From contig JAPKBO010000008.1 in assembly GCA_028823395.1 (NCBI GenBank), forward strand, positions 1 through 42,472: DNA of 42,472 nucleotides. Reading direction: 5' to 3'. The notes below the pieces were generated by a model. That model searched no databases. It was not told the origin of the DNA and was given only the letters and a program-made list of their open reading frames with translations. This document shows positions 19,668 to 27,597 of the stretch, piece after piece. Numbering within the stretch: the first letter of the stretch is position 1; each line of letters begins with the position of its first letter. This DNA comes from Planctomycetota bacterium. Lineage in GTDB: Bacteria; Planctomycetota; UBA1135; GCA-002686595. The position numbers and the translations under genes were made by a program.

Positions 19668-20081
19668 ATGCAAATTGATCCGATCCAACCCCCCGGGTGG
19701 GTAGCGCCCAAGGGATATTCCAATGGCATGCTCGTCACGGGCGGCGGTTCGATGCTGTTCATTGCGGGCCAGGTGGCCTGGGATGCGCAACAGCAGTTAG
19801 TGGGGGAAGGCGACTTCGTGCGCCAGTTCACCCAGGCTCTCGAAAATGTTGCGAGTGTGCTGAGGGAAGCGGGTGGGCTACCGGAGCACATCGTCAGGAT
19901 GACCCTCTACCTCACGGACTGCGGGACCTACTTGGAGCATCAGAAGGAGGTTGGGGCGGCCTACCGCTCAATCATGGGCAAACACTTTCCCGCCATGTCG
20001 GCTGTCCAGGTTGCGGCGCTGATGGAACCCGGCGCCTTGCTCGAAATTGAAGCCACGGCTGTATTGCCCGCCACCAAATAG
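19668..20081 (+). CDS. Rid (YjgF/YER057c/UK114) family protein
   Basis: MLFIAGQVAWDAQQQLVGEGDFVRQFTQALENVASVLREAGG...MTLYLTD...FPAMSAVQVAALMEPGALLEIEATA. Confidence 0.88.
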   Translation: MQIDPIQPPGWVAPKGYSNGMLVTGGGSMLFIAGQVAWDAQQQLVGEGDFVRQFTQALENVASVLREAGGLPEHIVRMTLYLTDCGTYLEHQKEVGAAYRSIMGKHFPAMSAVQVAALMEPGALLEIEATAVLPATK

Positions 20082-20084
20082 ATC

Positions 20085-20912
20085 ATGAACCCCAAGCACT
20101 TTGATTATTCCGAGGCCGATGGGGTGGCGACCCTGCGTCTCAATCGTCCCGAGCGTCTCAACGCCCTTACCTTTGATTCCTATGCCGAGTTGCGGGACGC
20201 ATTTTTGGCACTGAGGACCATGGACTCTGTGCGCAGCGTCCTCTTGACAGGAACTGGCCGCGCTTTCTGCTCAGGCGGGGATGTGAAGGACATCATCGGC
20301 CGCTTGTTTGAGGTGAGCGATGCTGAACTCCTCGCCTTTACGCGGATGACCTGCGACCTGATCGAGAACATGCGACGGCTAGAAAAACCCGTGGTCGGCG
20401 CGTTGAACGGGACAACCTGCGGAGCCGGAGCCGTCATGGCCTTAGCGTGCGATGTGCGTATTGCTTCCGATGAGGCCAAGATAGCTTTCCTGTTCACCAA
20501 GGTGGGTCTTTGTGGTGCCGACATGGGAGCTGCGTGGCTTCTGCCACGGGTTGTCGGACTTGGCCACGCGAGTGAGTTGCTCATGGGAGGCCAATTTATT
20601 TCTGCGGAACGCGCGGCACAAATCGGCCTCTACAACAGGGTCGTTCCCAGCGGAGACCTAGAAGAACAGGCCGGTGAATGGGCGCGAGAGTTGGCCGCTG
20701 GCCCAAGCATGGGGCTGGCCATGACCAAGCGCATGCTCAATGCCGAGGCCCACATGGATCTTGCGGAGGCCATGCAAACGGAAGGCTGGATTCAGGCCGA
20801 GTGCATGAAGCACCCCGACTACCGCGAGTCTTATGAGGCCTTCACCGGAAAGCGACCCACGGACTTCGTGCAGAACTACCCCGGCCATGGGGCCCAGGGG
20901 GTGCAGCGGTGA
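20085..20912 (+). CDS. Enoyl-CoA hydratase/isomerase family protein
   Basis: LNRPERLNALT; GTGRAFCSGGDVKDI; KPVVGALNGTTCGAGAVMALACDVRIAS. Confidence 0.93.
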   Translation: MNPKHFDYSEADGVATLRLNRPERLNALTFDSYAELRDAFLALRTMDSVRSVLLTGTGRAFCSGGDVKDIIGRLFEVSDAELLAFTRMTCDLIENMRRLEKPVVGALNGTTCGAGAVMALACDVRIASDEAKIAFLFTKVGLCGADMGAAWLLPRVVGLGHASELLMGGQFISAERAAQIGLYNRVVPSGDLEEQAGEWARELAAGPSMGLAMTKRMLNAEAHMDLAEAMQTEGWIQAECMKHPDYRESYEAFTGKRPTDFVQNYPGHGAQGVQR

Positions 20913-22021
20913 GTGCCTTGCGGGAAGAGGTGCGAGCGTTTGCGAGTGCTGCGGAGGCCGCGCTGGAGGCGGCGCCGGACGAAGCGTCTGCCGCTCGCCT
21001 AGCCCTCGAGATGCTGGCTGGCGCAGACCTCTTGAAGCATGCCGTGTCGGCACCCGGTGGAAGCCCGGTCTCCGTTTCGGCCCTATGCGACGTGCGTTAC
21101 GAACTGGCTCGTAGCTCGGGCATGCTGGACGTGATGTTCGCCATGCAGGGATTGGGGACCTGCCCCCTTGCTCTCGCGGGTTCCCTCGATCAGTGCGAAG
21201 CCGTCCTACCCGGTGTCCTCGCAGGTAGGGACGTGGCCGCCTTCGCTTTGACTGAACCGGAAGCAGGCTCCGATCTTGCCGGTGTAAGCACTCGGGCCGA
21301 GGCAACCTCGGGTGGCTGGGTGCTGAACGGCCACAAGACCTTTATCAGCAACGCCCCCCTGGCGGATGTGTATACGGTTCTAGCGCGTACGGCCAACGAG
21401 CCCGGTGACAAGGAGGGGCTATCTATGTTTCTGGTGCGCGGCGATGCGCCAGGAATTCGAGTAGATGGGTTCGAGGTCATGGCACCCCACCCCATTGGGG
21501 ATGTGTACTTCAGCGACGTTGAACTTGGTCCGGGCGCGCTGATTGGCGATGAGGGAGCAGGCATGGCTTTGGCTCTTGGCACGCTTGGGCACTTCCGTAC
21601 GTCCGTAGCCGCAGCGGCCTGCGGCATGGCTCGGCGCGCCCTCGACGAATCACTCCGCCACCTTCAAACCAGACAACAGTTCGGCCGACCCCTGTCCAGT
21701 TTTCAGGGGCTGCGCATGGACCTAGCGGAGATGGATACTCGGCTGCGGGCGGCGGAACTTCTCGTAGCTGAGGCGGCAGAGGCCGTGGGGCGCGGTGAGG
21801 CGGCCGTACGTGAAGTCGCTCGAGCCAAGCTCTTCGCTACCGAGGCCGCGGGTTGGATCTGCGACCGCGCCGTCCAACATTTGGGTGGATTGGGCGTCAA
21901 ACGTGGGCAAATTGTCGAACGCCTGTATCGCGAGGTGCGAGGCTTGCGAATCTATGAGGGAACGAGCGAGGTCCAAAAACTGATCTTGGCCAAGGCAGCC
22001 TTGGAAGACGCTAATTCCTGA
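20909..22021 (+). CDS. Acyl-CoA dehydrogenase family protein
   Basis: FALTEPEAGSDLAGVSTRAE; QQFGRPLSSFQGLRMDLAEM; LRIYEGTSEVQKLILAK. GTG start overlaps upstream stop (GTGA). Confidence 0.94.
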   Translation: MSALREEVRAFASAAEAALEAAPDEASAARLALEMLAGADLLKHAVSAPGGSPVSVSALCDVRYELARSSGMLDVMFAMQGLGTCPLALAGSLDQCEAVLPGVLAGRDVAAFALTEPEAGSDLAGVSTRAEATSGGWVLNGHKTFISNAPLADVYTVLARTANEPGDKEGLSMFLVRGDAPGIRVDGFEVMAPHPIGDVYFSDVELGPGALIGDEGAGMALALGTLGHFRTSVAAAACGMARRALDESLRHLQTRQQFGRPLSSFQGLRMDLAEMDTRLRAAELLVAEAAEAVGRGEAAVREVARAKLFATEAAGWICDRAVQHLGGLGVKRGQIVERLYREVRGLRIYEGTSEVQKLILAKAALEDANS

Positions 22022-22081
22022 AGGGTGGTCCGGGGGTGGCCCCATTGCGGGAATTGAAGGGCCCGCAGATAATGCGTTGCT

Positions 22082-22096
22082 CCTCGCAAGGCGAGG
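22082..22096. other. Short perfect hairpin CCTCGC-AAG-GCGAGG in the spacer after the acyl-CoA dehydrogenase gene
   Basis: 6-bp perfect inverted repeat; a second stem GCGGG...CCCGC lies at 22047-22066. No T-tract. Confidence 0.4.
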
Positions 22097-22215
22097 GCAT
22101 CCGCAAAACCTAGATCGCACACGGGTCGGCTCCCACCGTCTCGCCACTCTCCGCGATCCTCACCGCAAGCTTTCCATCGCTCCAGGGCGTTCGTCGTTCC
22201 TGGCGCGGGTTTCCT

Positions 22216-22629
22216 ATGCCCAGATTCCAACGGCACATCTTTACGTGCATCCATGAGCGTTCCGAAGGCAGCCCGCGTGGGTGCTGTGCGGCGAAGGGAA
22301 GTGAAGACGTGGCGGCGGCCCTGAAGGCGCAACTCCATGGGGCTGGGCTGCGGCGGATCGTGCGAGCCAACAAGTCGGGATGCTTGGATCAGTGCTCCCG
22401 GGGGACCACCATGGTCGTCTACCCCGAGGGCGTTTGGTACGGAGGTGTCGGTTTGGGAGACGTGGATGAGATTATCCAGCGTCACATCATCGGAGGGGAG
22501 ATCGTCGAGCGGCTTGTGATCCCCGATGAAGAACTCACCGGCAGACCCCTACCGTCGGAGGCCCAAGCAGCGGAAAGGGCCGAACTGAAACCACTGGAGC
22601 TGGACGGGCTCTTGGACTCCAACGACTAG
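22216..22629 (+). CDS. Thioredoxin-fold [2Fe-2S] ferredoxin-like protein
   Basis: HIFTCIHERSEGSPRGCCAAKGSEDVAAALKAQL...RIVRANKSGCLDQCSRGTTMVVYPEGVWYGGV: four-Cys pattern of thioredoxin-like ferredoxins. Confidence 0.85.
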   Translation: MPRFQRHIFTCIHERSEGSPRGCCAAKGSEDVAAALKAQLHGAGLRRIVRANKSGCLDQCSRGTTMVVYPEGVWYGGVGLGDVDEIIQRHIIGGEIVERLVIPDEELTGRPLPSEAQAAERAELKPLELDGLLDSND

Positions 22630-22637
22630 GACTTCGA

Positions 22638-23354
22638 ATGAGTAGCACTTTGTCTCAGACGCAATCCGCAAACCTCCTGATGCAATTGGTTGAGGGCCAG
22701 GCCTATCGGCAGTTGTTGTTGGGCAACATTCGTGGAGCGGGAATCCAAATGCTCCCCGACGTGCGCGCCAAGGGACGGATGGCCCACGACCTAGAGCACA
22801 GCCTGCGTTTGATGGAGCAGGTGGAGGCCATCCACCGCGAGGTCGGCGGCGTGGAGCTCGTCAGTGTGGTGCGTCCTCGTATTGACCGCGTGCCCATGCC
22901 CGAGTCCCAGCTCGAACTGAGTGTGGCGCTCGCGCTCCTGGGGCGAGCGGAATACGCCGCGGCGGGGGGCCTCGTCGAGAGTCGTCATGAGGGCCTTGCA
23001 GCTATTGCTCGCGATCTGGTGGATTCGGTACGCGATGAAGCCGAAGCCCAGGCACGAGCTTTCATCGAGGCATGCACCCATCCCTCTCGCCGTTCCTCCG
23101 CCCAGACCTACTGGAGTCGATGGTTCCCCATCGCTCTGCGATCGTTGGGGCGTCCTCACACACGCCAGGATGACCAAGCTCAAGAGCTTGGCCTGCGAGG
23201 GGTTAGCGCAGGAGAGTGCATTCGCCGGTTCGTCTGTGACGCCGAGCCCATGCGTCGAGCTTGCGGCCTGAATATGCCCTCGCTCAATCAGTTGGGCGTT
23301 GAATTGCCCGAGGACTTGCGCGGGCGGTTCCCGGAGGGTGGACTGCACGCATGA
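22638..23354 (+). CDS. PaaA/PaaC-like ferritin-fold (putative di-iron) protein
   Basis: Helical, with two ExxH motifs (E63AIH66, E114SRH117); C-terminal block YWSRWFPIALRSLGRP...IRRFVCDAEPMRRACGLNMPSLNQLGVELPEDLR resembles the PaaA C-terminus by eye. Fold call is tentative. Confidence 0.5.
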   Translation: MSSTLSQTQSANLLMQLVEGQAYRQLLLGNIRGAGIQMLPDVRAKGRMAHDLEHSLRLMEQVEAIHREVGGVELVSVVRPRIDRVPMPESQLELSVALALLGRAEYAAAGGLVESRHEGLAAIARDLVDSVRDEAEAQARAFIEACTHPSRRSSAQTYWSRWFPIALRSLGRPHTRQDDQAQELGLRGVSAGECIRRFVCDAEPMRRACGLNMPSLNQLGVELPEDLRGRFPEGGLHA

Positions 23355-24565
23355 CATCCGTGGAGGAGCCGGAGGACTGGGCCCAGTCCTGGCGCAGTAG
23401 ATTTCCGATCGTCGAGAAAACGACCTATCTCGTGAACCACAGCCTGGGCGCCATGCCCATCGGGGTGCGCGACAAGCTCGGCGATTTCATGGACCAATGG
23501 GAGACTCGTGGGGTCCGCGCCTGGGGTGAGGGGTGGTGGAGTGCTCCATCAGATGTGGGCAATCTAGTTGGCAAGATCATGAACGCCCCAGAGGGGTGTG
23601 TGGTCATGCACCAGAACGTCTCTGTTATCGAGGGCGTCGTGGCCTCGTCGCTCGATTTCAGCGGGCCGCGGAACAAGGTTGTTTACAGCGATCAGAACTT
23701 TCCGACCAACATGTACGTCTGGGAGGGGTTCCGGAAACTGGGCGCGCAGATCGAGGTTGTGCCCAGTGACGAAGGCGGGCTTGTCCCCACCGAACGCTTG
23801 TTGGAGGCGATAGACGAAACGACGCTGATCGTGCCCATCAGTCACGTCTGTTTCCGTAATTCCTACCTGCAGGACGCTAAGGCGATCTGTGAACGGGCCC
23901 GTTCCGTGGGAGCGTTGGTGCTCCTCGATACCTACCAATCGCTCGGCACCGTGCCCATTGACGTGCAGGAGCTCGGCGTGGACATGGTCTGCGGTGGATC
24001 GGTGAAGTGGCTCTGTGGCGGCCCGGGGGCTGGCTATCTCTACGTGCGACCGGACTTGCAAGAGGAACTGCAGCCTCGCATTACCGGGTGGATGGCACAT
24101 GCCGACCCGTTTGCTTTTGAGACTGGAGCGCAGAGGTATTCCTCCTCTGCCAGACGCTTCTTACACGGCTCACCAGCCGTAGCGAGCCTGCTGCAGGCTT
24201 CTGCTGGGTACGAGGTCATTTTGGAAGCCGGCGTCGGAGCTATTCGCGATTGGTCACTACGCCTCACGGAAGGGTTGGGGCAGGACATGCTCGAGCGAGG
24301 CTTTGCGATTTATGGACCTCAGACGGGTTCCAAACGTGGAGGAACCTTGACCATTGCGTTGAACGAGGACGAGTCGGGCCCCGCATTCGTGAAGAGTCTT
24401 GAGAGGCGAGGGATTCTTGTGGACCACAGGCCGGGAGCGGGAATCCGGGTCAGCCCACATTTCTACACACTTGAGGATGAGCTTGCCGGGTTTGCGGCAG
24501 CCATGAGTGAGTTGCGATCTAGCCGTGACTGGGAAAAGGATGCCGAGGCGGCGGGCGTCTACTAG
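23351..24565 (+). CDS. Kynureninase-like PLP enzyme (aminotransferase class V fold)
   Basis: YLVNHSLGAMP; LVLLDTYQSLGTVPIDVQELGVDMVCGGSVKWLCGGPGAGYLYVRPDL (PLP Lys in VKW). ATGA overlap with upstream gene. Confidence 0.82.
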   Translation: MTSVEEPEDWAQSWRSRFPIVEKTTYLVNHSLGAMPIGVRDKLGDFMDQWETRGVRAWGEGWWSAPSDVGNLVGKIMNAPEGCVVMHQNVSVIEGVVASSLDFSGPRNKVVYSDQNFPTNMYVWEGFRKLGAQIEVVPSDEGGLVPTERLLEAIDETTLIVPISHVCFRNSYLQDAKAICERARSVGALVLLDTYQSLGTVPIDVQELGVDMVCGGSVKWLCGGPGAGYLYVRPDLQEELQPRITGWMAHADPFAFETGAQRYSSSARRFLHGSPAVASLLQASAGYEVILEAGVGAIRDWSLRLTEGLGQDMLERGFAIYGPQTGSKRGGTLTIALNEDESGPAFVKSLERRGILVDHRPGAGIRVSPHFYTLEDELAGFAAAMSELRSSRDWEKDAEAAGVY

Positions 24566-24588
24566 CCGCTGACCCCTAGGACGTTTCC

Positions 24589-25278
24589 ATGAATGATGAG
24601 GATTGGATTATTGTCGGCGAAGGTGTGCGTGGCGAGTGGCTCTCTTCCCCCGACAGCCAGGTCGCAACTTATCCCCCGGTTCTCTTTGTACGGGACCCTC
24701 TGACGGACACTGCAGATGCTCGCGCGATTGCCCTGGCGTTGGCCCAGCTCGGACGGCGTGTTTTGTGGGTCGATACGGACTCCCTACCTCCCCCGGAGTC
24801 AGCGTCGGATCTCCCTGCGGAGGAGAAGGACCCGCTCTGGGAGCAGGAAGCGGGATACTCTGATCGGCCTGCAGTCCGCGATTTAGGTCTGCTCATTAAG
24901 GCTATGGGAGCTGAGCGCCCTGCCGTGGTGGGAGTGGGAATGGGTGGCACCTGGGCGCTTCTCTTGGGATGCCAGAGTGTGGGCGTGTCTGCCGTGGCGA
25001 CGATCAATGGGCGCCTCGTCTACCCCCGCTTGAGCGCGGCCAAGCCTGTGCAACCCCTGGAGATGATTCTCAACCTAAGTGCGCCCGTGCTGTTCATTGA
25101 TGGCTCAGGGGGGGAAGGAACGGCTGAAGGGCAGACCGAACTGGCATTGGAACGCTTTGCAGCCTTTGGCATTGAGGCCGAGGTGGAGTGGCTTTCTCCC
25201 GACCCGCTTGCGGCCCCGGGTTCAGCGTCACGGGTGGCTGATCGCTTGGACCTCTTTTTGAGTTCTGTCCCGCGCTAG
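24589..25278 (+). CDS. Alpha/beta hydrolase fold (dienelactone-hydrolase-like), nucleophile apparently lost
   Basis: AVVGVGMGGTWALLLGC aligns to the nucleophile elbow GxCxGG/GxSxGG with Gly in place of Ser/Cys. Confidence 0.65.
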   Translation: MNDEDWIIVGEGVRGEWLSSPDSQVATYPPVLFVRDPLTDTADARAIALALAQLGRRVLWVDTDSLPPPESASDLPAEEKDPLWEQEAGYSDRPAVRDLGLLIKAMGAERPAVVGVGMGGTWALLLGCQSVGVSAVATINGRLVYPRLSAAKPVQPLEMILNLSAPVLFIDGSGGEGTAEGQTELALERFAAFGIEAEVEWLSPDPLAAPGSASRVADRLDLFLSSVPR

Positions 25279-25303
25279 GGGTGTCAATCGCTATCTTGGG
25301 GGC

Positions 25304-26173
25304 ATGAGCACCACCAGCCTTAGTATCTTCGACCTTCGGCCAGGCAACACCATCCTCGATAGGTTCCTCCTTAGGGCGCCGCTGCGAGAGAACGGTATCG
25401 CTTCTACTTTCGAAGTGGAGGACGCCGATGGCGGTGCCATACGCGAGCTGCAGGTATTCCCTGCAGGCCTCTTTGAGGGTCCCGAACAGGCGAGTGAATT
25501 CGCGGGGAAACTCGAGCCATGGACTCATGTGGAGGTGCCAGCTCTGCAGCAAGTGCACTCAGTTCAGGCTTTGGATGATGGCACCGTTGTGATTCTTGCG
25601 GACCTGCCTGAGGGTCAGGAGCTGCGCGCTCTGATGGAGAGCCAAGACCGGATGGATCCGGGTGATGTGATCTCATTGGTCACCCCTATCTTGAACGGGT
25701 TAGACGTGATCCATGGACAGGGCCTCATTCACGGAGATATCAAGCCGGCGGCGATTTTTAGCTCAGGAGTCGGCGGGGAAGGCCGACTTGTCGATGGGGG
25801 GGTGACCCCCGCGATGTGGGCAGCCAAGCATCTGGGAACCAGAACGGCTTTGATTGGCACTCCGTTCTATGCGCCGATAGAGCAATTCACGGGCGATTCT
25901 CCCGATGAACTGTCTGACCTCTACAACCTGGCGACGGTGATGTATGAAATGTTGACAGGTGTTTTGCCGTGGTCCGGCACCGGCTACATCGAAGTGTTCC
26001 AGTCAAAGATGCAGGAGACTCCGCCCAGCATGTCCCTACGTGCGCCGGACGCTGAGGTTCCACGTGCGTTGGAGGAGGCGGTTGCCAGGGGGCTTTTTGC
26101 GAGCAGGCGTAAGCGCTATCCGTCGGCGGAGGCATTCCTTGAGGGGCTGTCGGAGGCGGTGGCCAAGGGCTGA
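25304..26173 (+). CDS. Ser/Thr protein kinase-like protein, probable pseudokinase
   Basis: GLIHGDIKPAAIF; RLVDGGV; GTPFYAPIEQF; SDLYNLATVMYEMLTGVLPW; VAIK-region reads RELQVFP. Confidence 0.82.
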   Translation: MSTTSLSIFDLRPGNTILDRFLLRAPLRENGIASTFEVEDADGGAIRELQVFPAGLFEGPEQASEFAGKLEPWTHVEVPALQQVHSVQALDDGTVVILADLPEGQELRALMESQDRMDPGDVISLVTPILNGLDVIHGQGLIHGDIKPAAIFSSGVGGEGRLVDGGVTPAMWAAKHLGTRTALIGTPFYAPIEQFTGDSPDELSDLYNLATVMYEMLTGVLPWSGTGYIEVFQSKMQETPPSMSLRAPDAEVPRALEEAVARGLFASRRKRYPSAEAFLEGLSEAVAKG

Positions 26174-26244
26174 TCCGCGGGGGCCGGCCCAAGGACCAGA
26201 GATTGGACCTTCTCCTGCGCCCTTTTTGCTTGGCGCGCTCAAGG

Positions 26245-26264
26245 GGATGGACTGATTTCCATCC
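26245..26264. other. Hairpin GGATGGA-CTGATT-TCCATCC in the noncoding spacer between the pseudokinase-like gene and the lipoprotein gene
   Basis: 7-bp perfect stem with 6-nt loop; no adjacent T-tract. Confidence 0.4.
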
Positions 26265-26509
26265 GTGTGAAGCCGCGAGGAGCGGGATGAGGTCACCGGG
26301 GTGGATCCTCAGGGGTGCCGCGGGAGCCTGTGGTGGGGCTAATTCCGAGGTCTCAAGTTGGTGCTCGGCCCTGGGGTTTCTGTGGAATGCCGGGTGGGGA
26401 ATGGCTCACTTTGAGTGCACGGCAAGGGACAAGGGGCAGCCGGACCGAGAATTACCGGCCAAGGCTCCCGTGTGGGATACGGTTCCTATGCACCCTCGCC
26501 ACCCTTCTC

Positions 26510-27496
26510 ATGAATGTACAAATCCAATCTGTGGCCCTCATGGGCCTTTTTGCTCTCCTCGCTTCTTGCGGCTCCGACGATGGCGGTGGCGGTGGTGGCG
26601 GTGGTAATTCATCCCCCGTGGAGGTGGAATTTGGAGTGCCTACGGTAATCGTGCAAGAGGATGCCAGCTACCTGGAGGTGGGCTTGGTTCTCGACAAGCC
26701 CTCTTCAAGCCTGTTGATCGTGGACTTCTTTGTTGCGGGCGATGCTCAGATTTTCTCGGACTACCACGTACTTACCAGCACCCCGCTTCAGATTCCTGCG
26801 GGTGTCGTCTCCACAAAGATCCTGGTCCAGATCTTTGAAGACACGCTTGGCGAGAAAGACGAAAACGTTGACTTCACCTTGCTAACCCCGCTCGGGGCGA
26901 CTCTCGGAGATAACACGACGCACCGCATCACTATCGCCGACGAAGATGCACAGGCGATTGCCGAAGCGGAACCCAACAATGATGTTGCCACCGCCAACAT
27001 TGCTGGAGGGGTCCAGGAGAACATTTCCTACAGGGTGTCGGGCAATATCAACGCGGCTTTTGAGGAGTACGACATCTTCCAATTGACGGCTACGGACAAC
27101 TCAGACGTCTTTATCCAACTCACTCCCGCGAACTATGTATCCGAAATCCGGCTTCACATTCTGGATCAAGCGGGGGCAATCATCTTCTCCTTTGCCGGTG
27201 CCGTAGGAGACGCCATCACAACGGAATACGAAGCCGTGCAGGGCGAGGTGTTCCATGTGGCGGTTTGGGTTGAAGCCGCAGATACGGACTTCCAACTGGA
27301 CCTTGTGGGGCTTGCCTCCACCTTGACCTCCAACGGGGGCCCGGGGAGCGAAACGAGCGAACTCACTCAGGCGGGCCGCTCCTTTGGGACGGATCTTGAC
27401 GGCTTCCGGGCTTGGTTGGACGCCAAGTTGCAGTCGGAGGCTCAGGACGATCTCGTCACGGATCAGGTCATCCTGACCGTGGTTTCCGAGGACTAA
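26510..27496 (+). CDS. Lipoprotein with Calx-beta-like and PPC-like domains
   Basis: MNVQIQSVALMGLFALLASCGSDDGGGGGGGG (lipobox then poly-Gly); FGVPTVIVQEDASYLEVGLVLDKPSSS...FEDTLGEKDENVDFTLLTPLGATLGDNTTHRITIADED; AEAEPNNDVATAN (PPC-like). ATG 26510 chosen. Confidence 0.75.
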   Translation: MNVQIQSVALMGLFALLASCGSDDGGGGGGGGNSSPVEVEFGVPTVIVQEDASYLEVGLVLDKPSSSLLIVDFFVAGDAQIFSDYHVLTSTPLQIPAGVVSTKILVQIFEDTLGEKDENVDFTLLTPLGATLGDNTTHRITIADEDAQAIAEAEPNNDVATANIAGGVQENISYRVSGNINAAFEEYDIFQLTATDNSDVFIQLTPANYVSEIRLHILDQAGAIIFSFAGAVGDAITTEYEAVQGEVFHVAVWVEAADTDFQLDLVGLASTLTSNGGPGSETSELTQAGRSFGTDLDGFRAWLDAKLQSEAQDDLVTDQVILTVVSED

Positions 27497-27597
27497 TCCG
27501 CCAGGGGGTTCCATAGGGACCGCGAGGGTCCGGGAGTGGAGTTGGCCAGGGCCGGGGCCTTCCCTTATTCTGGGGTCGGCCGGAATGGCCTCCCCTC

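Noticed and set aside
22638-23354. Tryptophan 2,3-dioxygenase, expected next to a kynureninase-like gene
   Set aside because: I do not see TDO motifs such as HDExLFIxxHQxYELWFKQ; the sequence reads better as a PaaA-like ferritin-fold protein.
25304-26173. Active Ser/Thr kinase
   Set aside because: Although the HGDIK Asp and Lys persist, the VAIK Lys, the catalytic-loop Asn and the DFG Phe are all replaced, so activity should not be assumed.
26203-26607. 134-aa ORF ending RRWRWRWWRW, superficially a Trp/Arg-rich antimicrobial-like peptide
   Set aside because: The tail is an out-of-frame reading of the GGT/GGC run that encodes the poly-Gly linker after the lipobox of the downstream lipoprotein.
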